Positions 1 to 13,000 of a stretch of DNA of 64,000 bases are shown here, one piece after another; the first letter of the stretch is position 1, and each line of letters begins with the position of its first letter. The DNA comes from Mangifera indica. Taxonomy: Eukaryota > Streptophyta > Magnoliopsida > Sapindales > Anacardiaceae. The stretch spans positions 8,894,138 through 8,958,137 of the forward strand of contig NC_058144.1 in the NCBI RefSeq assembly GCF_011075055.1, given 5' to 3'. The translations under genes and the position numbers were made by a program. Below the pieces are notes generated by a model that was given only the letters and a program-made list of their open reading frames with translations, was not told the DNA's origin and searched no databases.

Positions 1-345
1 TACTCCTTAAAGAGGCAATAATTTCCCGTGTTTTATAGTTGCTCGTTGGCTAGCTCAAACAAGGATGCCTATAACACCTACTTCACAATCTACAGTTACT
101 CTATATTGTTATGGAAAAAGCTTGTCTCACATTAATCATTATTGCAATGGATGAAGGAATGAACTTGCTCAAATAAAAACAATAGAAATTTTTGCTGACC
201 CGGATTCCATGGCAAGTTACTGGGCAGCAGGAAAGCAACTGCAGCCGTGGCTATCACCTGGTGCTCATGTTCATCAATGGGTCCTGCATGCCCTCCATGG
301 AAATATGTATTATATCAATGTCTATTGAGCAGAATTATCACTTCC
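1..345 (-). other. Exon-like fragment of unknown gene
   Basis: Read on the minus strand, about 190-320 gives an open stretch with protein-like composition, including GPIDEHEHQVIATAAV and FLLPSNLPWNPGQQKFLL. I do not recognise the family. No start codon or convincing splice partner was found, so this could be an exon of a gene extending off the left edge, a gene relic, or chance. The rest of the stretch shows nothing. Confidence 0.2.
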
Positions 346-359
346 AATCATAGATGTCA

Positions 360-572
360 AATAAGATAATGATAAAATCCTTAGGAGAACTATACCTAAA
401 AATTAGTTATTAAAATTGCAGCGTCCAAATTCATATAAACCTCATATCAGAAATCCATACTTTTCAATGTGAAATTCAAATCTTATACCTTGCAATTGAG
501 ATCCTCACATCAGAAATTCATATTTTTCAATATGAGATTGAAGTCTCATACTTTACAATTGGGATTTTCACA
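360..572 (-). repeat. TRIM-type solo LTR with internal duplication
   Basis: On the minus strand this resembles the LTRs of the TRIM element at 22959-23391: the order is an AAGTATGAGACTT-like block, a CATATTGAAAAATATGA block, a GGTTTATATGA block, a TAATAACTA block and a TTCTCCTAAGGA block. The first ~65 bp are present twice (about 430-495 and 497-560). No second LTR is seen, so it is probably a solo or truncated LTR. Sequence matching was done by eye. Confidence 0.5.
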
Positions 573-841
573 TCCACATGTCCTAAACGGTAGGAACTAG
601 CTACCAAAACTCGTGGGTCACTTAGATCAAATGTCATGTTTCACCATCCTAGTGAGTGTATAATAATAATGTCAATTGATGTATTATTTGCCTTCTTTAA
701 TAATGAACAGAAGTTCAGGAAAATATGCTTACCACACACAGATTGGAACAAAGATCTTAGAATTTGATTACATGTGGCATGATAATTACCATGGATCCAT
801 ATAAAAACAGCCAACAATATCCACACTGTAAACGTTAGTCA

Positions 842-925
842 CTTTACCTGTGGAGCTTCGACAACAAAACCCCACTTGTTGAAAGGTGTTTCAAACTGAA
901 TATGCTTGCGTGGCTTTTGTCTTTA
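842..925 (-). other. Exon-like fragment (KHIQFETPFNKWGFVV)
   Basis: On the minus strand this stretch reads KPRKHIQFETPFNKWGFVVE, then APQ, directly followed by a GTAAAG donor-like signal. Composition and donor suggest a real or former exon. I could not join it in frame to the exon-like stretch at 190-320, and a TRIM LTR lies between them. Possibly the same broken or partial gene. Confidence 0.25.
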
Positions 926-929
926 GGCC

Positions 930-2600
930 TACAACAGCTTCTTCCTTAGCTTAATGCTACTTCTATAGATGCTTGTGGGACATGTTGATAAAAGACGGTT
1001 GGAAACTCAATTTAAGTAGGCTCTATCGAAGAATTCCACACAGCAAGGAAAGGCACTTCAGAAGACAAGCTTCAACTGCTGAAAGATGTCTTAGTCATGC
1101 CTGCAACAAGAGTACAGTTTGATCAAGTAACATTAGAAATCATGAAGAAGCATTAATAGCATAAATACAGGGCAAAACAGAAAAACTCCTGGAACTGAAA
1201 ATAGTCTCATGAGTTGATGACTAAGGAAAAAGTGCAGAAACTTAAACTTGAATTAAAAAGCACAAAAACTCAAGCACTAGACATCTATATTTTCAGTTTA
1301 ATGCCACAAGATGACATGAGATATCATTTACAAATTTTGGTATAGGATAAATTTCTCAACTCCTCCGGGTGATAAATCATAAATCATTACAGCAAGATGA
1401 AAGACCAAAAAAAGTTTCACTACTAAGTTCAGACTTTGCCATGAAGATCAAGGTATTGAAAACGAAAATCTTAGACATCAATATCTCAGCTCAGTTCACG
1501 TAAGTGCTAAAAAAATATCACTAAAACTCTTTCAGTTAAAATCTGAGATATTAAAACTTAAGTGAAAGGGTGGTTACACAACCAAAATTCCAAGCCAAGA
1601 CGATCAATTTTGAAAAAGCAAATATGTACGAACAATTCAAATGAAGGAGAAATAAAGTAACTTCAGAAGATGAAGTCAGATATGCCTTGCAATAGTATGA
1701 TCAATCCACACCAGTTATTAGATGGGGCAAAAAACTGGCACTGATTTACTAGAGATTAGGGCTGGACCCGAATCAAGGTTTAGCTCGATTTGAATCAATT
1801 CAAACTAGAACTTCAACTCAATAATTCGACTTAAATCCCCTTTTGGTGACACTGTTTATACCGCTAGTGACCATCTAGTGACATATCTGACCGATTTAAA
1901 TTAGTTATTATGGATTCAAATTGAATTTGAGCCAACCTATGTCTGGGCTCAACTTGGCTTAAATATAATTATACTAAAGATGATCATTTACATTTAAAGT
2001 ATCTTATGTAAAGCATGACGCCCTTAGAGGTGTGATGGTGACCAAGCCGTGCCGAGCTAAAAATGCAAGGCCTAACGTGCCATGAGTTGTGTTGTACCAA
2101 AACCCACAAATACACAAAATTTGGTGCGTTTAGCTAACCTATCAAACCTTAAAGTAGCTAGCACAAAAAATTGTGCCTTTATGGGCTTTTTGCAAGCCAG
2201 TTTACAAAAATGTAACTTTTTAAAATTTTTGTAAATTGTGTTGTGTCGTGTCGTGCTGACCGTAAGCTTTCCCATGAGGCCTCGACAAAACTTGTTTTAT
2301 TTGTAGGCCTTAGCACAACCTCCAAAATTTTGGGTTGTGCCCAAATTTTGTAGGCAATGCTGACACAATCCACTATCACCTCTAGATCAACCAAAAAGTT
2401 CAGAACATTAAGCATATCTCCCTAGAATACATTAGAAATGATATACCTCATGGTTTAAAAACCATCCTTGCGCTTGACACATTATCAGAAATATTTATTT
2501 TTGTCCTACCATACACAGTGGGCGTTTCACTTGCACTGGATACCTTGTAATATAACTGTAAATGTTGGATGATCTGACATAAAATTATTTCACACAATTT
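930..2600. other. Intergenic, repeats and LAZY1 upstream region
   Basis: No supported gene. The segment 1755-1950 resembles the arms of the fold-back repeat at 32318-32640 (TTTAGCTCGATTTGAATCA-type sequence in both orientations). The segment 2010-2400 has short inverted repeats around AAAATTTTGGGTTGTGC and looks like an old non-autonomous element. The remaining part is plain AT-rich sequence that would serve as the distal 5' region of LAZY1. Confidence 0.3.
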
Positions 2601-3090
2601 AACTAGTATACAGATTAAAGTGTCATATTTCGGACAATATAAAGTTTCCATTGCAAACGAATGAGTTTAAATGCATGCAGATAGACAATAGCATCCGATT
2701 GATGACTGACACAAGAGGTATTTGTATCTATATATTATTGCTCGTGCAACCTACTCCAAACATCATATATATGCACGGAAACCATAGCACCACCAGCTTG
2801 TGGGTCTTCAAACTACTCCAATATATCCACATGATCTGATCTTGACAAGAACAGCCAACTAGACTTTTGTATCTTTCTACTTGTCTCTCTATTCACCTCC
2901 ATGGCTCCATCCTAGCCTATTCTAGTGACAAGTGACTCCCCTTAGCGGTCATGATGAGAAGATCCTCATTACCTTTACAAATCTAATATTTCCTTTTAAA
3001 GTTCCCTAACACTCGTGTATCTAAGTCTACCTCTCCATGTGTCTCTCTATCAAAGCATTCTAACATAAAGCCTTTGGAAGTGAGATCAAA

Positions 3091-6000
3091 ATGAAGGTAA
3101 GTCTGAACTTTACAATTTTTTAGAATAACAAAAATTTGCAAATGCTTTAACTTGACCTTTACCTATCATTATAGCAGGTACTGGGATGGATGCACCACAA
3201 AATACGGCAAAATAGCATTGATCCGTTCAAGGATTTCACCATTGGTATTCCAACCACCTACACATTTGCTTTCTTGCAACAAAATCACTTGGCATGCATA
3301 AGCTACAAAAACGTCATCACATAATTAGGGTAAAACACTTGCTAACATAATTAATGTAGCCTGCTTGATGTCTAATATCGCACAGCAGTTCAGCGTGAAA
3401 TTCTATTTAGCTAGACAAATTAAGTCTTCCAGAGTTACTAATATTTTGCAACAGATAAATTTTAAACCTCTACTCAAAGGTTAAAATGGGCGGCTTAAGG
3501 CTATCAAAGACAGATGGCCTCAGCCACATAGTTGCGGCCAGCATCATGTCATATCTTCAGATTTTGCCCAATAACATTTCCACTAAAACTGATTGAGACC
3601 AGGGGATCTCTCTCCACAGACACAGCCTTAAAAAGGCATCTCAGCACAAGTATCGAGGCCGTCTAATTTTATTAGTCATTCAGAATACCACTAAGCTACA
3701 GTACAATTCAATCACACACTACATTACCATGCTTACAAGTCTGAGTGTGTTGAGGCTACTAGATCAGGTCCACACTATCAATTTTGACACCCAAAATGAA
3801 AATCAATGCATCTCACTCAAGCAAGCATATAGCAACTTCCTTGCCTTATAATTGTTGATGATATCATAAATTCTTCTTGAATTTTAATTTCAGGGAACTA
3901 CTGCACTTGCTTTTCAACTCAGTCAATGCTGGATGACCAAGACTACCATTCAAAGTCAAGCTTCAGCTCAAGATGTGGATCTCAATCCACAAAACAGACC
4001 AAACAGGAGTCAGAAAACGCTATTTCTGAACTTGAAGCTAAGGGAGTTGAAGAACACTTTGATGGAGAAACTGATGTCATCTCTGAGCTCTTTGATGGCT
4101 TTCTGTCCATAGGAACTCTTGGTTCAGAAAAAATGATCAGTGAGCCTGCAACACCGACATTTTCCACATCTATGCAAAACGTAACTGGGGAACAAGCAGA
4201 TGTGACAGAGTATGACTTGAAATTCATCAATGATAAACTAGAGAAATTCCTTGAGACTGAAGCTGAAGAAGAACAGAGTAAAGAATCATCAAGAAGAAAC
4301 AGTTATGTGAGCATTGTTACACTTAGTGAGAAGCTGATGGAAGGAGCCAGTACTGAAGATTATGGAAAGATCATGGTATGTCCACTGCAAGGATATCTAT
4401 TTGGAACTTCAATTGAACTTCCAGAAACAACTGAGGTAAAGAAGGAAAAGGCATCACTGGCAGAACTGTTTCACAGGACAAAGATAGCAGATGAGATTTC
4501 CACAGAGAAAAGTGATAAGGGGGAGATGCAGGCCAAGCAAACACATAAATCAGTCAAACATCTCTTTAAGAAGATGCTGAAAAAGCTTCATGCTACTTTA
4601 AAAAGCTCTACCCCTTCTAATGGTGATACTGCTGCTGTTTCAACCAACAAGAAACTCCATAAGGTTTGCCTTCTGACACTTGATTTTCTCAGAACCGTTA
4701 TTTTATCCTGTCTTGCCATCAAAAGTCAGGTTCATATAACTAGGTCATGCTGAACTTGAATGCTTCACTTCTGCAAACAAAAAACCAAGACATATGGAAC
4801 ACACGGAAAACTGTAAAAAGACTCAACCAGAGCAGAATGTCTGATTTTTGCATTTTAACCAAAGAAATATTGAAACTGAGAAATTGGTGTAGTGTTTTGC
4901 CATTTTCTGCATGCATAAAAATTCTGATCAAGGTCAGCTATAATGCAAACTGGTGTGGAGAAAAATCTATGTTAAAGTGTACAGGTCTTCATTTCTGTCT
5001 GTCAATTTGTTAAAGCACACATTGCCACATTAGATCGTCTGAAAGTTCCAGCATAAAGCAAAAAACTTCAGTAATCATTCCTAATCTATCAACTGCATAT
5101 CATAGATACATGGAAAATAGGGTAAATTGTACTTAAGTTTTAATTCCATTTTTGGCATGTAAGTCAAAGGAGTATAAATTGGATAATATATTTTATTCCA
5201 CTTCCATGTAGATCATACAGATGTTCCACAGAAAAATTCATCCTGAAAACTCTATAGCTGAAAAAGAGTTCATTAAATCCCACACAAAAAAGATCAACGG
5301 AAATCCCCGTGATGGCAGTTGTGTTAATGGAGGCCTGATGCACTCAGAAAAAAGCAACAAGAAATTTCCTCAGGGATCTACTTCTAAGCAAGGTTACATG
5401 GCCAACATAATATGGCCCCAATATGGCCTCAAAGGCATTGCTTCAAGTGGATATAGAGAGCACTGGATCAAAACAGATGCAGACTGTAAGTATCAATTAT
5501 ATTCAATATTATCTTCTTGACTTGACAGTTAACACTCACAATACCGAGCAGGATAGAACCCATGACCTCACCCACACCATTATGTACATAGACTATTAGA
5601 ATAGACTGCAATATGACCATCTCTACTCAATCTCAACAAACTGTTCACTTACTTACAATTATTTTAGTCACCGACTCACCGATATCCAAATTAGACACCA
5701 AAGTTTAATCTTAGTTCAATTAACAAATATACGTGACTAATTATGTCAGTAGTAATTCATAGATTCAACATACGTGAATACATAGATGTAGATGTCAATT
5801 ACTAACAAAAAATGTTCAAGGAATTTCATGTAAAACAAAATTATGAAGAAACCAAAATATTGACAATATGTTACAGGAAATTCCAAGTGAGATAACAAGA
5901 GTCAACACTATATTGAAACAAGATATACTTAGCCAAATAGAAATAAATCTACCACTGAGGATGCAGAAAATTTTTCCAGTAAAATAGCATTCACATATAT

Positions 6001-6392
6001 ACTCCCAAGTAAAAGTTCAATTCATAAGTTAAAATAGATGGAATGTTTGTTCCTTGTTTTCGGTAGACTGTAAATTTCTGAACCAATAACTACCAACTTC
6101 ATTATATCTTATCTATCACATCATGAGAGTATGTAAAAATTTTTTTCGGGGGTTGGGGCTGAATGTCTATACCAATAGGAAATCCTCCACCTCATTGAAA
6201 ATCGATCCTTTAAATGTCTAAACATTAAGATAATTGTAATAATTTATCTGCATGGTTCTGCTTGACAACTGCATTATTGACCACACTCTGGCTCTTAAAA
6301 AAAAAAGAAAAAACTCAGATAATTAAGTTTACTTATACATATTCTGACCCTCTTCAACTGCTGCACCTGTAGACTTGGTGTTGGAGCTGTAG
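3091..6392 (+). CDS. LAZY1: LAZY1-like gravitropism regulator
   Basis: Five exons: 3091-3096, 3178-3244, 3894-4663, 5212-5485, 6373-6392, summing to 1137 nt and 378 residues. The protein opens MKVLGWMHHKIRQN, then FKDFTIGNYCTC, the N-terminal signature of the LAZY1/IGT family. The middle is a long variable acidic region. It then has a basic stretch (KHLFKKMLKKLH), IIQMFHRKIHPEN, and ends HWIKTDADYLVLEL. In the family the last LxLxL-type residues form an EAR-like motif, and LAZY1 controls shoot gravitropism and polar auxin transport. The first exon encodes only Met-Lys and the last only 20 nt; both match the known IGT gene structure. All junctions are GT-AG and in phase. No disruption is seen, so it appears intact. 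Large introns of 649, 548 and 887 nt separate exons 2 to 5. Confidence 0.9.
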
Positions 6393-7008
6393 TGATGCTG
6401 CTCAAGCAAAATCTTATTAGCTTCTGTTCTTTCTGAGTAAGAAGTTTGTGTGTTTAATAATATCATGTGTTCTTTATGATTTGCGAGTAAAATAGTGATG
6501 AACTTTGGAGAAAGAGAAGAAAATGAGTTATCCATCTTAACTATTCAGTTTGTTAATAAAGGTCTGGCACCATGTTTCTTGTAAACTTCTAAATTGCTAG
6601 AGAATGAAGTTGATTGCTTGTGAGTGTCAATTGAATTCTTGCAGATCTAAAATTTGAACTGGATACTTGACACCTATTTTCACTTTAGTCACTTAGAATC
6701 AGCTGCACTCAATCTTCTCATATGGAGGCTAAAATTATAAACATAATGTACCTGCCAAGAAATTAGAATTTGTTGGCCTTGAGTGTCCAAGCATTAATTC
6801 ATTCATCCCAACTTCCACAGAGAAATGAAACAAAAGAGAATTGATATTTAAGAATCTGGACATTAAGTGTTGGATCCAAATTTCTGTCATGTTTTTTTTT
6901 TTTTTTTTTCATAAACAAATTCAAGTTTCAAGAATAAGAGATAGAAGGATCGGGGTCCCACCTCACTGCATCATGTCTTAATGAGGTAAAAATGAGCTGG
7001 GTTCCAAA
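6393..7008. other. Intergenic between convergent LAZY1 and ABCI11
   Basis: About 0.6 kb shared by the two 3' ends. It must hold both 3' UTRs and poly(A) signals. A T-run lies at about 6893-6911. No gene or recognisable element is visible. Confidence 0.5.
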
Positions 7009-10000
7009 TTACAATGGTAGGGGCTCTTCCCTCAAAGTTCCACCCATGTCCATCCTCCAAGATCGATCAACAAGAGTTGCCAACTCTCTGATTGAAAACA
7101 CCAAAAGCTACATAACTAAAAAGTACAAATTTTTGCATATTATCAATAGAAAAAATGAATTGAAGCAAATACACGGAATATCATTTATCTATGGTTAGGA
7201 TCAATTTCTTGCACTAGGAAACCCATCAATCAGCAACATAGTCAACTTAAGACCTAAACAAAACAGATCCCTTTTCATTGAATTTGAAATAGTCCATTGA
7301 ATTTTGATGACGTTATATTGGGTGATGTAATTTTGCAATATAGTTACACTTGTATGAAATGGGTCATTCAGAGATGCAATGTTTTGCTCCTTGATCTCTA
7401 CCATTTCTCATACCTTGTTCCTTTTCTTAAAGCCAAAACCTGTTTACAATGATACTTTTCTTATTATATACTGACTAAAATTTGTCCAAACAAAGATCGA
7501 ACTCAAGAAAGGAGACACACAAATATGCATACACAGAACATAAACAAAGACATGCATATGAAAAGGTTTCCCAATGTCTGGAATTGAAGGATTTGCTCAT
7601 TGCCATACATGACACATTGTGCCCAAACAATCATACCCATGATCATCGATTATAAGTTGCTATTTATTAATAAAGAAATTGCATCTTTCTTTTAAAGTGA
7701 TGTTACTATGCCCTCAAGTAAATGATGTCTAACATTAATGGACAGTAGAATTAGTTACCATACTATGGTGACATACCGATGATAACTATAATATGTTCCT
7801 ATAAAAAAGACAGAAGACAAAATTGAAAAATGAAAACTTACGTGAGGTCATGACTAACAACAAGTATAGTTACTTCTTTCTTCAAATGCTTCAGAAGCTT
7901 CACAATATCTGCACGTGCCTTCCAGTCTATTTTTCTCAATTACATAAGTGATCAAATAAGCAAAATTGGAAATGCCAAATAAAAGTTAACATCTGCAAAT
8001 CGAAATTTAATACAGGCGCAATCATTAATTAGCTATCACAAATTCATAACTCTGAAAAAACTATAAATTACCAATTATAGGACAATATTAGTACTAAGTA
8101 ACTGCTGTCAGTAAGCAAAAAAATTGTTGTTCTACTGTTGTCATTTTTTTTTTTTGGGTAAGTTACCATTATGAATGTTCTCAAAAGATGGAGAAAAATT
8201 AGCTTATAAGCAAGTATTATCTTGCAAGTAAAATTTTAAAAATACATAATATAAAAAGAAAATATATGCCAAGAACAGGTAAAGAAACCTTAGCTCTCAT
8301 CTATACTGGTTGTATAAACAACACAAAGGAAATATTTAAATGAATCAGGTAGGTCGAACAAGTATTTATGTTTTTCTTATCATTAACATTTACAACACCA
8401 ATATTAGATATTGTAACAAAAATTATAAAAACAATTTGAATGCCCCAGAAATGAGCTGGTTTATCATGAAACCAATACTCATGCAATGATGAGAAATATA
8501 TCACTTGATGGAATAGAGAAAAGTGCACTGATTGTACAAAATTCCTTGATTAAAAGAAAAAACTAATCATCTACAGTCACCACCCAAACTGAATTCTAAA
8601 ATGTGCAGTCCAGAGCTAAAATTAAACAAGTTCCTTTTCCAAATACATGTGAAACAAGTAACTCAGGCATCCAACTATTGATCTAGCAATCTTATCCAAT
8701 ATTCAATTATGACCTTCCAAAAGAGCAAGAAGAGGGCATAACTACCAAAGATCAAAGACACAATGCGAAAGCAGTTTAGTAACAGAGAGCTGCAGATTAC
8801 AGGTCTCATGCATGCTTAATTGTTGGATTAACTTCTAATGCAGTCTTAATTTATATATTTACACAAAGAGGAACAATAATGCAGAACAGTAGCACCAAAT
8901 GAGCTTTCATACCCAGACCAGCAAGAGGCTCATCCAATATTAATAAATCTGGGATTTGTACCTGGAGAATTAAAATAATCAACATTTAGCAGCCAAATCA
9001 TGCCACAGTATTGCATAGCAACAGATAGAAAATTTTTTTAAACCATGGCCAAAAAAGAAAAGATAAAAGATTTGGACCCCCACAAAAACCATTAAATTTT
9101 ATTGCCACTCAATATTTTTAGAAATTACAGAAAACACTCTGCCAAATGGGTTTGCAGTAATTCTTTACTAAAACACCCCTCTTATAAGGAGTCTTCAAAT
9201 AATTTTAGGGATTTTCAGTAAAATATAAGCATTGGGTGTCAATGAAATTAAAGAATATCTCATCGAGATCCATTATAATTTCCAAAATGAACCAAAAGAA
9301 ACTTCAGTTTGTGTGCATATGTAAGCATGCATCAATTTAGGATAGGGTAATTGATAGGGTCTTACTAACTGAATTGCCAATGCAAGCCGACGCTTATAGC
9401 CACCACTGAGAGAATGAGGATCCTTATCCAAAGAGATCCCACCCAATCCAACCTAGTTTTATCAATTAAATATATATTACAGAGAATGGCAAACACATAT
9501 AGCACAATCAATATCTATAAAACAGAAACACAGCTGCAAGAGTTTGGGTGGGGAAGAGGATGAAAGAAGAATAATACCCAATTAATAGCTCTTTGGAGAT
9601 TCAGAGCAAGGTACTCCTTCATTTGAAGACCACCACTTTGTCTTGGCCACCCAAATATAACTTCATCAAGCACATTATCTGCCACAAAATACCTAGCTAA
9701 CAAAAATTTATTTTCTTAAAATTTAACAATACAAAGTAGAATTAGGAACATTGTTGAGAATTGAGAAAGAAGACGGTGAAAGATAAACAAACTAAACACA
9801 GATCACAGAATGACAAAAGATACTAAATATAAATTAGATTTAGTAGATAGAACAAGCTTTAAAAAGTACAAGTTTGCAACATCTAGGACCCCAGACTTAT
9901 AATAAGAAACACGAAGGAGACAATGTTCAGTTGGTTTCAGTACCTCTCTGGAAACTGAAACACAATGCCTACTCTTTCAGCAAGCAAAGGTTCAGAAGAC

Positions 10001-13000
10001 TCATTTGGTCTGCCATCATTTCCATATTTTTGAATATAAATGGAACCCGATGTTGGCTTGCTTAGTCCAGCAAGAAGCTGAGAGGGAAAGGAAAGGACAA
10101 TCATAAATATAGAAAAATAAGGGTTCAACAAATTGAACAGTAAGAACTTCTAAAAAACATAAAGGAAAGGGCAAACCTGCAATAGAGTAGTTTTTCCACT
10201 TCCACTTTTACCAAAAATTAAGCCAAAACTGCAGCAAATGACACGATATATTTTAGTCCATGAACAGGAAGCAACCATCTGATAGATATTGAAGATTCTG
10301 CCACTAGCATAGTTGTTGGTGCAGGAAATTGAACCAAGGCAATGACATAATTATCTGGAGATTTTACATAGAAACGTGGTGGGAATAGTTGTACGTGTGA
10401 TAGAAAACGATGGAACAATGACACAACGAAAATTTTAAAGCGGTTTGGTTGCCTAGGCAAGACCAACGTTCAATGTTATCTTATTACTCTTTTTGACAAT
10501 GTGTTCACAGGAAACAATTACAAAGAATGTTCTTGTGATTGGTGGTTAAATGAGTCTCATTGATCTTCAGAGGAATTCTAGATCCAACTCAGAGAATTTT
10601 TTTTAAGCTTGAAAAAGAGAATTCTGAGATATTCTTAGTGATTAACAAAGCATCAAATCAAAATCCTTACTAACTAGCATGGCCAGTGAAAAAGATGGGC
10701 TTTTCTCTAGGAGGTATTTGAAGAGGCCACCTCTTTCTTCTATAATTCGCTAAATAGAAATTGACCATCCCCATTTCACTGTACAGTCGTCCACTTACAG
10801 AGTAAGGAAGGAAGGACATTGTTGTAATTGTTGAGACATAGGAGATTTAGAACTTTGTTGGCATGAATGATGCAAGTGCAATTGGAAAAGTTGGGCATAG
10901 TGTTGTCATTATGTATTTAATGTGATGTAGATCGCCAAACCATCATGGTGACGATTTTTCCTCAATATGTGTTCTAGTGGTAACTTATGCACCTCATTCA
11001 ATAAGGGATGCATGGCCTTATTTGAACCTTCAAGCCTTCTTTCTACCTGAGACAGATTTGTTATACCTGTTGCCTAATTGGAATTTGCTCATATATGCAT
11101 TGGGCAAAATTTGTCTTGGTGACGTGTCATGTAGCTAGCTGCTTGGTTGGATATTTGCTATTTGGTGGTTAGACGCTATCTGTGGCACCATTCTTCGAGG
11201 GGTAAGCTTTCCCATACAACAATAGTGTGCTTAAGAATACGAAAACGAGACGAGACAAGGTGTTTCAACATCTTATGAAAACGTGTCACAAAACATCCAA
11301 ACAATTTAATCCAAGACATTAGTAGATCATTAAAATTGTCAAATTTACATATAAAAGCAGTATTTTATAGAAAGCTGTTAGGAATCCAACCACTTTCACT
11401 CAAATACAACACAATATTGAAGAAAATGAGTAAAATAAGTCTGATTTTATTGGTAAAAGATATTTACAATGATAAATCAACAATTTGAGGAGTCAAGGCC
11501 TCCTAATTCTGATCATTTGAGGCACCGCAAACCTCCCAAATCAGCCCCAAGGCTGCCCAAAAACCCTAATTTTCTTCCTTCCCCTCCCTTCTGCAATTAC
11601 CTCCTTTTATACTTGCTCATTTCATAATTGCTCCCACATGTTTCCATGTTCACTACTTTTTCTCCTCCCTTAATCCCTACTCTTCCACTTTGTCATAACT
11701 ATATAATTGCCACACTTTCCCTACTTTTTCTCCTCCCTTAATCTACACTCCTCCACCTTGTTATAATTGCATAACTACCCCACTTTATCATAACAGCCAA
11801 CTACCCTACTTTCCCTTTCTTGTAGATTACATAAATGATATGGAGCAGCCCATGAACAATTCAAATAACAAGTCAAGCTCAACTTATTCAGCCAACATTT
11901 ATCCTTAGGCCCAAGCTACTCCATTAGGTGTAACATCCTCACTAGGTCAAGAATAACCCAAATTAAGTAACGGAACCAAGCCCAACGGTAATTCATGTAA
12001 TTTTATGTTTTAAGCATATTTGCATTTTGTTTATTGTTGATTATCTCATTTTGAGGAGTGGAAAATCAAGTCAAATAAGCAAAAAGAGCATTAATGGAGG
12101 AGACAGAGAAGACGGGTCAAGAACGTTAATGGAGGAGACAGGAACTCAAGTCATCACATTTTTGGCAAAGACAACATTGTCAACTTAGGTGGCTCCTTGT
12201 CTCTTATCTTTTTGGGAAAGTTCCAAAATCTTAGAACAAGTCTTAAATATATTTTAAATTCAAAATTTGCAATATTTTATTACTTGTTGAGACCTATATA
12301 AAGGGTCTAATTTTCATTGTAACACTTAAGACTTGATGAATGATATTATGGGAGATGTTTTCTTTGAAAACTTGATTCTTCCTTTGTCCTTTCTCTCTTG
12401 ACCAGAGGTTGGTGGTGGTTTTTGTCCTTGGTGGTTTTCTTTTAAGCCTTAGATTGTTCTTGGTCACACAACATTTTTCTAAGAATAGTTTATCTTTTTT
12501 CATCATGTCAAAATCAATCACAGACACTTTACCCTCACATTTATAAAACAGCAACTTATTCACCTTGAACTCATTTCATTCCAACTTGGAATCACATCAA
12601 TAAACATTTGCTCTAACAAAAACCAACTGATAAGCTCTATCAGTATAGTCTTTAGACATGATAATCTATTCAAATGTAACCACTAAATAGGAGTAATTAA
12701 ATAAAGAACAAAATTCACATGGATATTTTGAATTGTTAATAATGAAGTCCTAGCACAAACATTTACCTTTTCTCTCGAAGGGAGAAACTAACTCTGTTTA
12801 AGATGTTGAGCTGGGTCCCTGGGGGTCGATAGCAAACGTCCTTAACCTTAGAATAATAGATAATTTTGTTTCAGTAACTTCAACCATTTTAACTATAGTA
12901 AGCACAAGCTCTAAATACACATTCATACAAATTAAAGCATATTCCATACAATAGAGTACACAAAAATTCCTGCAATACTGGAATCCAAAAATTCCATTTT

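Noticed and set aside
4747..5013. 88-residue frame after LAZY1 exon 3
   Set aside because: It lies in LAZY1 intron 3, between in-phase exons that match the family.
10218..10466. 82-residue minus frame
   Set aside because: It overlaps an ABCI11 exon boundary in another frame and lies mostly in intron 3.
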